This document shows positions 1 through 4,781 of a stretch of DNA of 6,305 bases, piece after piece. Position numbers and translations under genes: made by a program. The notes beneath the pieces were generated by a model. The model was not told the DNA's origin. It worked only from the letters and a program-made list of their open reading frames with translations, and did no database searches. The stretch comes from Clostridiales bacterium (GTDB lineage Bacteria > Bacillota > Clostridia > Christensenellales > Christensenellaceae), in the NCBI GenBank assembly GCA_019420265.1, contig JAHZHM010000276.1:24565-30869 (forward strand). The letters are read 5' to 3'. Numbering within the stretch: the first letter of the stretch is position 1; each line of letters begins with the position of its first letter.

Positions 1-1
1 T

Positions 2-388
2 GTGCGCCTTCCCCGGATGCTCACATCCTCCCTGCAGAGCGTCAGCAGCATCGCGACGCCCCTGGCGCTTTTGGCCATTGGCGCCAGCTTCCGGCTGGAT
101 GGCGCAAAGCGCTGCCTTGGCCCTGCACTCTGGGCGACTTTTCTAAAACTCATCGCCCAGGCGGCGGTGTTTTTGCCGCTGGCCGTCTGGCTGGGGTTTA
201 CGGGGGAGCGGCTGGTGGCGCTGCTCATCATGTTTGCCTCGCCAACGGCCACGGCCTCGTATATCATGGCTGTGAATATGGGAAACGATGCAGACCTCGC
301 TTCCAGCATCATCGTCTATACGACGCTCTTTTCCGCCGCGACGGTTACCGCCTGGATTTTCCTTTTGCGGAGCTTGTCGCTCATTTAG
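2..388 (+). CDS. AEC family transporter (auxin efflux carrier-like), C-terminal part
   Basis: This is the 3' end of a permease gene that begins before the window; the reading frame is open from base 2 to the TAG at 386-388, and the first visible codon is not the true start. AEC proteins are inner-membrane carriers of about 300 residues that export or exchange small organic anions such as malate; the substrate cannot be told here. The visible 128 residues fit the C-terminal half of the family: a PLALLAIGAS motif at residues 20-29, a helix with the conserved lysine around 40-65 (FLKLIAQ), the ASPTATASYIMA helix at 79-90 followed by GNDADLAS, and a last membrane helix near 103-122 (VYTTLFSAATVTAW). 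Four hydrophobic segments can be recognised. No T-run terminator follows the stop; the gene runs directly into a repeat element whose first hairpin lies 22 bases downstream. Family assignment is firm, substrate unknown. Confidence 0.85.
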   Translation: MRLPRMLTSSLQSVSSIATPLALLAIGASFRLDGAKRCLGPALWATFLKLIAQAAVFLPLAVWLGFTGERLVALLIMFASPTATASYIMAVNMGNDADLASSIIVYTTLFSAATVTAWIFLLRSLSLI

Positions 389-389
389 G

Positions 390-430
390 GGGGAAGGGCC
401 TAAGGTGAACATGGGGCAGAGCCCCATACC
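390..430 (-). repeat. Outer inverted terminus, left (hairpin A)
   Basis: The hairpin has arms at 411-417 and 421-427 (7 bp, perfect) with loop AGA. Its outer flank, read on the minus strand, is GTTCACCTTAGGCCCTTCCC, the same subtype as the right terminus at 1017-1064 and different from the two inner hairpins. It is not followed by a T-run, so it is unlikely to be a classical intrinsic terminator for the AEC gene, although it could stabilise the mRNA 3' end. Confidence 0.7.
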
Positions 431-600
431 CGAATGACGGAACAGAAAAACCTGACAGCCCTGCACGCGCCGCTGTCCGCCTGTTTGCCAGCAGGCGCAT
501 GCTCTCCCATTTTGTCTTTTTATGGGGTATGGGGCCTTGCCCCATGTTCACCCAGGCCCTTGAACATTCATGCCCGAACGGCAGAGTGGCAGAACTCGCC
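423..600 (+). repeat. Direct repeat unit, copy 1
   Basis: First copy of a unit of about 178 bp repeated at 735-912. Landmarks in order are CCCATACCCGAATGACGG at the left end, a short hairpin GCCTGT..GCAGGC near 480-496, CATGCTCTCCCATTTTGTC, the hairpin ATGGGGC-CTT-GCCCCAT (529-545), then GTTCACCCAGGCCCTTGA and CATGCCCGAACGGCAGAG. Copy 1 has one extra A in the A-run near 446-450. Its left end is also the inner side of hairpin A, so copy 1 is bounded by an inverted pair, unlike copy 2. Confidence 0.8.
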
Positions 601-734
601 ATTTCACCCCCTTTTCGGAGAGCAAAAGCTCCGGCATTTATGTTTGCTGTGCATCGCTTTATATATGGTCAATAGGCAGGCGCGGCTTTTCTCTTTGTTT
701 GGCCATGAAAAATTTGCCTGCCGCCAGGTGCTTT
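601..734. other. Spacer between repeat units, no gene seen
   Basis: This 134-bp stretch separates the two direct repeat units. It contains a potential long-loop hairpin with 7-bp perfect arms GGCAGGC (675-681) and GCCTGCC (716-722), and a small GAGC-AAAA-GCTC hairpin near 620-631. No ribosome-binding site with a convincing reading frame is visible. Confidence 0.45.
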
Positions 735-912
735 CCCATACCCGAATGACGGAACAGAAAACCTGCACGCCCTGTACGCACCGCTGCCCGCCTGCTTGCC
801 AGCAGGCACATGCTCTCCCATTTTGTCTTTTCATGGGGTATGGGGCTCTGCCCCATGTTCACCCAGGCCCTTGACCTTTCATGCCCGAACGGCAGAGCCG
901 CAGAACTTGCCT
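735..912 (+). repeat. Direct repeat unit, copy 2
   Basis: Second copy of the unit at 423-600, offset by about 312 bp. It lacks the complete left hairpin and begins abruptly at CCCATACCCGAATGACGG. It retains the GCCTGC..GCAGGC hairpin (790-807), the ATGGGGC-TCT-GCCCCAT hairpin (840-856), the GTTCACCCAGGCCCTTGA flank and the CATGCCCGAACGGCAGAG end. Differences from copy 1 are mostly single substitutions, and the one-base indel places the two copies in different reading frames. This supports a non-coding repeat. Confidence 0.8.
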
Positions 913-1016
913 TTCCCGCCCGCGTCGCCGGCCCCCCTTCCCAGAGGATAAAAGCCCCGCATAGGCTTCTGACCCGGCTCAATCATGCTAACCCCTCATT
1001 ATAATTATCGTGAAGG

Positions 1017-1064
1017 GGTATGGGGCTTTGCCCCATGTTCGCCTTAGGCCCTTGCCCTTCCCCA
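1017..1064 (+). repeat. Outer inverted terminus, right (hairpin D)
   Basis: The hairpin has arms at 1020-1026 and 1030-1036 with loop TTT, followed by GTTCGCCTTAGGCCCTTGCC. The CTTAGGCCCTT subtype matches the left terminus (inverted) rather than the inner copies, which read CCCAGGCCCTTGA. Just before it, ACCCCT at 990-995 and AGGGGT at 1014-1019 could form a further AT-looped stem. It ends a few bases before the GNAT terminator. Confidence 0.7.
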
Positions 1065-1076
1065 AAACCGCACAAA

Positions 1077-1100
1077 AAAACAGAGCCGAAGCTCTGTTTT
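1077..1100 (-). terminator. Intrinsic terminator of the GNAT gene
   Basis: Read on the minus strand, this is an AAAACAGAGC stem, a TTCG loop closed by C-G (the very stable cUUCGg tetraloop), GCTCTG, then a run of T (complement of A 1074-1080). It starts 8 bases after the GNAT stop codon. The A- and T-rich flanks on both sides may let it also stop transcription coming from the left. Confidence 0.9.
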
Positions 1101-1107
1101 CTTTTTG

Positions 1108-1548
1108 TTAAAAATCCTGCACCATCTGAACATAGTCCAGCTTTTCGTAGCCCTTGCGCTCGTAGAGCCGAATGGCGCCCTGGTTGCAGGGCGTAACCTC
1201 CAGGCGCAGGCGGCGCACATCCGCCGGGCAGTTCTGCCGGATATATTCCATGGCCGCGCCGCCCAGGCCCAGCCCGCGGAATTTCTCTTCCAGATAAAGC
1301 TCCTCCAGCCAAATCACCAAACCGCCCACCTCGTTGGAATAGGTCGTGCTGGTGAGCAGGTAGCCCGCCGTCTCGCCCTGGTGGGTGAGCAGATAGCCGT
1401 TTGCGTAAGGCGAACCATCCACAACCCGCCGGAAGGTCTCCTCCATGTTGGCCTCGGGGATGCCGTGCAGCACGGCGGAACTCTGGTAAAACTTCTTGCA
1501 CATCTCCAGGAAAATCTCTCTGTCTTCCTGCCTCAGTTCTCGAATCAT
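1108..1548 (-). CDS. GNAT family N-acetyltransferase
   Basis: A 146-residue cytoplasmic acetyl-CoA-dependent acetyltransferase of the Gcn5-related family, which transfers an acetyl group to an amine. The target (small molecule, antibiotic or protein) cannot be told. Motif A is clear: a strand LEELYLEEKF (81-90) followed by the acetyl-CoA pyrophosphate loop RGLGLGG (91-97). Motif B follows as LEVTPCNQGAIRLYERKGYE (116-135), with the usual N122, Y129 and the (R/K)xGF/Y turn. The start at 1548 gives the usual short GNAT N-terminus (MIRELRQED). The frame is open further upstream to 1671, but that extension would run through the promoter and lacks a better ribosome-binding site. No strong Shine-Dalgarno is seen at the chosen start; the nearest GGGAG is about 15 bases away, so initiation is somewhat uncertain. 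It is transcribed divergently from the cupin gene. Confidence 0.85.
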   Translation of the reverse strand: MIRELRQEDREIFLEMCKKFYQSSAVLHGIPEANMEETFRRVVDGSPYANGYLLTHQGETAGYLLTSTTYSNEVGGLVIWLEELYLEEKFRGLGLGGAAMEYIRQNCPADVRRLRLEVTPCNQGAIRLYERKGYEKLDYVQMVQDF

Positions 1549-1587
1549 GGTAATAAAACGATGCTCCCATCTAAAAAATCTTCTTTT

Positions 1588-1616
1588 ATCATACCACATC
1601 CGCCGAGCAAAGGCAA
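1588..1616 (-). promoter_or_regulatory. Promoter of the GNAT gene
   Basis: On the minus strand, -35 TTGCCT (1611-1616) and -10 TATGAT (1588-1593) are separated by 17 bp. The expected transcription start near 1581 gives a leader of about 33 nt before the ATG at 1548. Its -35 box is 8 bp from the -35 box of the divergent cupin promoter, so the two polymerases would bind back to back. Seen by matching to the SigA/sigma-70 consensus; not tested. Confidence 0.7.
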
Positions 1617-1624
1617 AACCGCGT

Positions 1625-1653
1625 TTGCACCCCGGGCCCAAAAGCCGTATACT
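1625..1653 (+). promoter_or_regulatory. Promoter of the cupin gene
   Basis: -35 TTGCAC (1625-1630), a 17-bp spacer and -10 TATACT (1648-1653). The expected start is near 1660, giving a short leader with a strong Shine-Dalgarno, GGAGGGGG (1674-1681), a few bases before the ATG at 1686. Confidence 0.75.
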
Positions 1654-1685
1654 AACTATATTGTCAATCAATCGGAGGGGGAAGT

Positions 1686-2039
1686 ATGCTGATACGCAAT
1701 TTTTTAAACGCAGAGCTAAAAAAGGAGTGCATTCACGAAGGCCGCGGGCTGTGCCTGCACAAGAAAATCATCTCCAAAGAGGAGGTGCAGACGCCGCTGC
1801 GCTTTTTAAACTACACCATCATCCCGGAAGGCGCCTCCTTTGGCCTGCATACGCACGGCATGGATAACGAATTCTATATCCTGCTTTCGGGGCAGGGCGT
1901 CTATACCCAGGATGGCCAGAGCCAGCCGGTCGGCCCGGGCGACATCATGGTAAACGCGCCGCATAGCACGCATGGCATCGAAAACACCGGAACCGAGGCC
2001 ATGCGCCTGTTGGTTTTCGAGGTGAGAGGGCAGGAGTAG
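1686..2039 (+). CDS. Single-domain cupin protein
   Basis: A 117-residue soluble protein with one conserved cupin barrel. Cupin motif 1, G(X)5HXH(X)4E(X)6G, is perfect: G49, H55, H57, E62, G69. Motif 2 is G85-D-I-M-V-N-A-P-H-S-T-H96-G-I-E-N100. H55, H57, E62 and H96 are the expected metal ligands, so the protein probably binds a divalent metal. Small cupins of this kind include sugar or metabolite isomerases, dioxygenase-like enzymes and plain binding proteins, and the sequence does not decide which. The start is well supported by the strong Shine-Dalgarno at 1674-1681. The gene stands alone, between a divergent GNAT gene and a convergent GDPD gene, with its own promoter and a terminator about 80 bases after the stop. 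No helix-turn-helix domain is attached, so it is not a cupin-type regulator itself. Confidence 0.88.
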   Translation: MLIRNFLNAELKKECIHEGRGLCLHKKIISKEEVQTPLRFLNYTIIPEGASFGLHTHGMDNEFYILLSGQGVYTQDGQSQPVGPGDIMVNAPHSTHGIENTGTEAMRLLVFEVRGQE

Positions 2040-2120
2040 CCGCATCGCTTGCCGCAAAAAATGCCCGGTGCGCCCCAAAGCAAATTCTGCTGATGTTCCC
2101 GCTTGGCGGGCAGTGCCCCA

Positions 2121-2155
2121 AAAAAACGCCGCAGCTTTTTTGCCGCGGCGTTTTT
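2121..2155. terminator. Bidirectional intrinsic terminator between cupin and GDPD genes
   Basis: The stem CGCCGC (2127-2132) pairs with GCGGCG (2145-2150) around a 12-nt loop. It is flanked by A 2121-2126 on the left and T 2151-2155 on the right, so a U-run follows the hairpin on either strand. It serves the cupin gene (+) and the GDPD gene (-). For GDPD it starts directly at the TAG stop (2156-2158), with no spacer. Confidence 0.88.
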
Positions 2156-2875
2156 CTATCTCTGCAATATTTCCCGGGCAACGTCCGGCCGGTTGGTGAT
2201 GATGGCGTCTGCGCCCAGCCAGGCCAGCAGGCGCAGAGCAAAGGGGGAATCGATGGTCCAGGGGTGCACGCGCACGCCCTTCCTGTGGCAGCGCCGCACC
2301 ACGCCCGGAATGAGCAGCGCATACTTGGATGGATGCACAGCCCCCGCCCCCATCTCCAGCGCATATTTTTGCGGGCTCCATAGCGCGCGCTCATAGAGCA
2401 GGGCAATCTCTGCCTGCGGGCAGAGCCGGCGCACTTCCCGCAAAGCATCCCAGTTGAACGAGGAATAGAGGATGCGCCCGCCCATGCCCATCTCCTGCTC
2501 TATCTCCAGCGCCTTTTTGCAGAGCGTGCGGTAGTCGCCCTGTTCGCACTTGATTTCTACATTCAAAAACATCCGGCTGTTTTTGAACGCCGCATAAACC
2601 TCCCGCAGGGCCGGGATGCGCGCCCCGGCGTAAGCCGCCATGCCGCAGGAAAAATCCAGCGCCTTCAGCTGCGCCAGCGTCAAATCGCAAACCCTGCCGC
2701 TGCCCGAAGCGGTGCGGTCCACCGTCTCGTCGTGCAGCACGATAACCTCGCCGTCTGCCGAGAGCTGAATATCCAGTTCGATGCCGTCTGCGCCCATCCG
2801 TTCGGCCAGCAGGAAGGCCTCCATGGTGTTTTCCGGCGCGGCAGCGCTGGCCCCCCGGTGCGCCCAAATTTTCAT
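2156..2875 (-). CDS. Glycerophosphodiester phosphodiesterase (GDPD)
   Basis: A 239-residue enzyme that hydrolyses glycerophosphodiesters, the deacylated phospholipid headgroups, to sn-glycerol 3-phosphate and an alcohol, usually with a divalent metal. The length is typical of the short cytoplasmic bacterial form; no signal peptide or membrane helix is seen. Family hallmarks in order are the HRG motif (H6-R7-G8) followed by PENT (14-17); the metal-binding E33 and D35 in GIELDIQLS; the second catalytic histidine in LHDETVDRT (H48, D49, with R54-T55); NVEIK with E107 and K109; and the C-terminal HPWTID and GADAIITNRPD. Two ATGs (2881 and 2875) lie close together. The second is preferred because it sits 9 bases after the GAGGAG ribosome-binding site (2885-2890), whereas the first is only 3 away. 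An open frame extends upstream to 3286 but runs through the araC gene and is not used. It is divergent from the first AraC regulator, which may control it (inference). Confidence 0.92.
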   Translation of the reverse strand: MKIWAHRGASAAAPENTMEAFLLAERMGADGIELDIQLSADGEVIVLHDETVDRTASGSGRVCDLTLAQLKALDFSCGMAAYAGARIPALREVYAAFKNSRMFLNVEIKCEQGDYRTLCKKALEIEQEMGMGGRILYSSFNWDALREVRRLCPQAEIALLYERALWSPQKYALEMGAGAVHPSKYALLIPGVVRRCHRKGVRVHPWTIDSPFALRLLAWLGADAIITNRPDVAREILQR

Positions 2876-2881
2876 CGCCAT

Positions 2882-2986
2882 TCTCTCCTCGTGTGTCAAA
2901 AGAAAAATATTGTGCCAGAGCAAAAAATCTGCTATCTTTATTATAATACCAGAAAAAACAGAACAGCGCGCAAAGAAAGAGAGAGT
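2882..2986. promoter_or_regulatory. GDPD / araC-1 divergent control region
   Basis: A 105-bp AT-rich intergenic region. A perfect -10 hexamer TATAAT lies at 2942-2947 for the regulator, and the overlapping sequence also reads TATAAT on the minus strand (2940-2945), so the same core could serve both directions. No good -35 stands at 16-18 bp, which suggests that activation needs a bound regulator. Two related hexamers, GTGTCA (2893-2898) and GTGCCA (2912-2917), lie in direct orientation upstream. The GDPD ribosome-binding site GAGGAG is at 2885-2890. The leader from 2951 to the araC start is purine-rich without a canonical Shine-Dalgarno and is identical to the leader of the second regulator. 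Confidence 0.55.
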
Positions 2987-3751
2987 ATGGAACAAAATTT
3001 GGCGGCGGAAATTGAACGTGCCCGCTTTCGCCTGACGGATGCGGCGCACCATAAAGAGGAGAGCGATGTCTGGATCACGGCGCGGCATCGGCATACAGGC
3101 GTCGAGCTGCTGTATCTGCTCATCAAAGGGCCGGCCTCCGTCAAAGCGTCCGAGCAGAGCATCGGCATTTCGGCCTGCGATGTCCTGGCCTATCCCGCCG
3201 GAGTGTATCATCAGGAGAATATCGACTGGAGCCGCAGCCAGGAGTTCTACTGCCTCATGCTGGAGACGGATTTTGTCCTGCCCCAAACCCTGCGCATCTC
3301 AGACCGCCAGGGAACGCTGCTGTGGCTGTTTTCCAGCATCAACCGGGAATACCACAGCCCAGATAAAAACGAGGCCTTGCTCCAGCACTATATCAAAGCC
3401 CTGCTCCTCAATCTGACGAAAATGGGCATGGAGAAACTGCCCGCGGCCGAGCGCATCGAGCAGTATATCCGGGCAAACTTCCGGGAGCGCATCACAGCCG
3501 GAGATATCGCCCGGGCGGCGCACGTCAGCGAATCGTATGCCTGCCGCATTGCCCAAAAGCGCTGGGGAATCTCTCCGATGCAGCTGGTTACCCAGATTCG
3601 GCTGGAAGAAGCCACATTCCTGCTGCTGGCTTCGGATCAGAGTATTGAGGAAATCGCCCGGCAATGCGGCTTTTCTTCTCAAAAATACTTCGGCCAGGTC
3701 TTCTATAGGCAGTTTGGCAAAACGCCCAGCCAGTTCCGGAAAGGGAAATAA
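2987..3751 (+). CDS. AraC family transcriptional regulator, copy 1
   Basis: A 254-residue cytoplasmic DNA-binding regulator with the usual AraC/XylS layout. An N-terminal cupin-like sensor region covers about residues 33-95 (for example HRHTGVELLYLL and the AYPAGVYH turn at 68-75), a helical linker about 110-150, and a C-terminal double helix-turn-helix from about 155. The first HTH is about 169-190 (ITAGDIARAAHVSESYACRI). The second is about 219-241 (SIEEIARQCGFSSQKYF), followed by the family-typical FGKTPSQFRK. The start at 2987 is chosen because the paralogue downstream begins with the same MEQNLAAEIERARFR and an identical leader. An open frame extends upstream but overlaps the GDPD start. 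The ligand is unknown. Likely targets are itself, the divergent GDPD gene or the transport gene downstream (inference). By hand count it is about 75% identical to the second copy; the sensor region (16-91) is only about 55% identical and the rest about 82%. Confidence 0.9.
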   Translation: MEQNLAAEIERARFRLTDAAHHKEESDVWITARHRHTGVELLYLLIKGPASVKASEQSIGISACDVLAYPAGVYHQENIDWSRSQEFYCLMLETDFVLPQTLRISDRQGTLLWLFSSINREYHSPDKNEALLQHYIKALLLNLTKMGMEKLPAAERIEQYIRANFRERITAGDIARAAHVSESYACRIAQKRWGISPMQLVTQIRLEEATFLLLASDQSIEEIARQCGFSSQKYFGQVFYRQFGKTPSQFRKGK

Positions 3752-3760
3752 TCTGCTGTG

Positions 3761-3820
3761 CAACCAGGGGGCGGAGCAGCTGTGCCGGCGCGCCCAAACT
3801 TCCGCTGCTATTCTTCCTCC
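3761..3820 (-). pseudogene. Remnant of the GDPD gene 5' end (duplicated, start codons lost)
   Basis: On the minus strand, the sequence upstream of the second regulator still aligns with the GDPD ribosome-binding site and first codons. GGAGGAAG (3813-3820) matches GAGGAGAG (2883-2890) of the intact gene. The codons then read I-A-A-E-V-W-A-R-R where the intact gene reads M-A-M-K-I-W-A-H-R. The block TGGGCGC is identical at nucleotide level, and the offset is a constant 930 bp. Both possible start codons are destroyed (ATG to ATA at 3809-3811, ATG to GCG at 3803-3805), and the catalytic histidine codon has become arginine. Similarity fades within about 15 codons. It cannot be functional; it marks the left edge of the tandem duplication. 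Confidence 0.7.
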
Positions 3821-3918
3821 GTGCCAAAAAAGAGAAGCGTTGTGCCAGAGCAGAAAATGAATATACTTATTGATATGATACTAGAAAAAACAGAACAGCG
3901 CGCAAAGAAAGAGAGAGT
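3821..3918 (+). promoter_or_regulatory. Promoter and leader of araC-2
   Basis: This is the duplicated counterpart of the first regulator's upstream region. An extended -10, TGA-TATGAT (3871-3879), is visible; no -35 stands at the right spacing. Two perfect GTGCCA hexamers in direct orientation start at 3821 and 3842, 21 bp apart (two helical turns). The nearer one falls at roughly -40 relative to the predicted start near 3886. That placement is typical of AraC-type activator half-sites overlapping the -35 position (known for the family; binding here is inference). The leader 3883-3918 is identical to that of copy 1. Confidence 0.5.
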
Positions 3919-4680
3919 ATGGAACAAAATCTGGCGGCGGAAATTGAGCGCGCCCGCTTTCGCGTGACGAGTACGGCGCACCATAAGGAAAATTCCAGAG
4001 GGATCGAAAAGTGGCATAAGCACGAAGAAATTGAACTGCTGTATCTGCTCATCAAAGAGCCGGCCAATGTCCGGACGTCCGAGCAGAACATCGGCGTTTC
4101 GGCTTATGATGTTATCGCTTATCCTGCCGGGACATATCACTGGGAGAAAATCAACTGGGATCTCGAACAAGAGTACTACGGCTTCAAGCTGGAGACGGAT
4201 TTTGTCCTGCCTCAAACCCTGCGCATTTCAGACCGCCAGGGGAAACTGCTGTGGCTGTTTTCCAATATCAACCGGGAATATTACAGTCCGGATAAAAACG
4301 AGGCTTTGCTGGAGTACTATGTCAAAGCTCTGCTGCTTAATCTGACAAAAATGGGCACGGAGAAGCTGTCCGCGGAGGAGCGCATCGAGCAGTATATCCG
4401 GGCAAACTTCCGGGAGCGCATCACGGCCGGGGAAATTGCCCGGGCGGCGCACGTCAGCGAGTCGTATGCCTGCCGCATCGCCAAAAGGCGCTGGGGCGTC
4501 TCCCTGGTTCAGCTGGTCGCCCAGGTCCGGCTGGAAGAGGCCAAGCGCCTGCTGCTGGCTTCGGACCACAGCATCGAGGAAATCGCCCGGGAAAGCGGCT
4601 TTTCCTCTCAGAAATATTTCAGCCGGGTCTTTCATAAACAGCTTGGCCAAACGCCCAGTCGGTTCCGGCAGGGCAAATAA
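3919..4680 (+). CDS. AraC family transcriptional regulator, copy 2
   Basis: A 253-residue paralogue of the preceding gene, same strand, start to start 932 bp. It has the same architecture: a cupin-like sensor region at about 32-94 (HKHEEIELLYLL, AYPAGTYH), an invariant block ETDFVLPQTLRISDRQG (92-108), a helical linker, a first HTH near 168-189 and a second near 218-240, ending LGQTPSRFRQGK. The first HTH is almost unchanged between copies, with only D/E before IARAAHV and QK/KR before RWG. The second differs more near its recognition helix (KYFSRVFHKQLG against KYFGQVFYRQFG). Residues 24-40 have changed almost completely, with a one-residue deletion. This suggests overlapping operators but a different or altered ligand. 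Two terminators follow, so it does not appear to be in one operon with the solute-binding protein, although control of that gene is plausible. Similarity to copy 1 continues about 15 bases past the stop. Confidence 0.9.
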   Translation: MEQNLAAEIERARFRVTSTAHHKENSRGIEKWHKHEEIELLYLLIKEPANVRTSEQNIGVSAYDVIAYPAGTYHWEKINWDLEQEYYGFKLETDFVLPQTLRISDRQGKLLWLFSNINREYYSPDKNEALLEYYVKALLLNLTKMGTEKLSAEERIEQYIRANFRERITAGEIARAAHVSESYACRIAKRRWGVSLVQLVAQVRLEEAKRLLLASDHSIEEIARESGFSSQKYFSRVFHKQLGQTPSRFRQGK

Positions 4681-4693
4681 TCCATTGCGCAAA

Positions 4694-4727
4694 AAAGAAC
4701 GGTAGAAGCGCTAAAACACCGCTCTTT
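4694..4727 (+). terminator. Weak terminator-like hairpin after araC-2
   Basis: The 10-base arms AAAGAACGGT (4694-4703) and ACCGCTCTTT (4718-4727) pair with one mismatch around a 14-nt loop, followed by a short TTTATT tract. It lies just before a much stronger terminator and may act with it. Confidence 0.45.
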
Positions 4728-4741
4728 ATTACCATCATCTG

Positions 4742-4781
4742 CCCGGGCAGCGAACAACCCTCTGCTGCCCGGGTTTTTTTT
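4742..4781 (+). terminator. Strong intrinsic terminator after araC-2
   Basis: A perfect 10-bp stem CCCGGGCAGC (4742-4751) / GCTGCCCGGG (4764-4773) with a 12-nt loop is followed at once by eight T residues (4774-4781). It separates the regulator pair from the downstream transport gene. Confidence 0.92.

Larger units (their letters stand above)
390..1064. repeat. Composite non-coding repeat element with inverted ends
   Basis: About 675 bp between the AEC gene and the GNAT terminator carry no convincing gene but clear repeat structure. The left end (390-430) and right end (about 1017-1064) are inverted copies of each other. Read outward, each has the perfect hairpin ATGGGGC-NNN-GCCCCAT, then GTTC(A/G)CCTTAGGCCC and a C-rich tail. 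Inside lie two direct copies of a longer unit (423-600 and 735-912), each with another hairpin of the same kind. Several open frames cross the region on both strands, but the repeat copies are read in different frames and differ by indels, which argues against coding. No transposase is present. It resembles a MITE or REP-like intergenic element; the family is not one I can name, and the true ends and any target-site duplication are not certain. Confidence 0.7.

Noticed and set aside
411..427. Hairpin A as the intrinsic terminator of the AEC gene
   Set aside because: The GC-rich stem is not followed by a T-run, and the same hairpin recurs three more times as part of a repeat.
434..874. A plus-strand frame of 146 codons in the repeat region as a cysteine-rich small protein
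   Set aside because: It spans both repeat copies in different frames, has no ribosome-binding site, and its cysteines arise from the repeated GC-rich DNA.
423..912. A CRISPR array
   Set aside because: There are only two long direct copies (about 178 bp) with no short regular repeat-spacer pattern and no cas genes.
983..1570. A minus-strand frame of 195 codons overlapping the GNAT gene
   Set aside because: It is an out-of-frame shadow of the GNAT gene, which has clear motifs A and B; the C-terminal part runs through the GNAT terminator and the repeat hairpin.
1108..1671. Longer GNAT start at 1671 (187 residues)
   Set aside because: The extra 41 residues would be encoded by the promoter region, have no family similarity, and no better ribosome-binding site is present.
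2156..3286. Long GDPD frame starting at 3286 (376 residues)
   Set aside because: The extension lies antisense to the AraC gene; the HRG motif begins just after the ATG at 2875, which has a well-spaced GAGGAG site.
2732..3751. Extended AraC-1 frame starting at 2732
   Set aside because: It would overlap the GDPD coding start; the paralogue begins with the same MEQN sequence and an identical leader, fixing the start at 2987.
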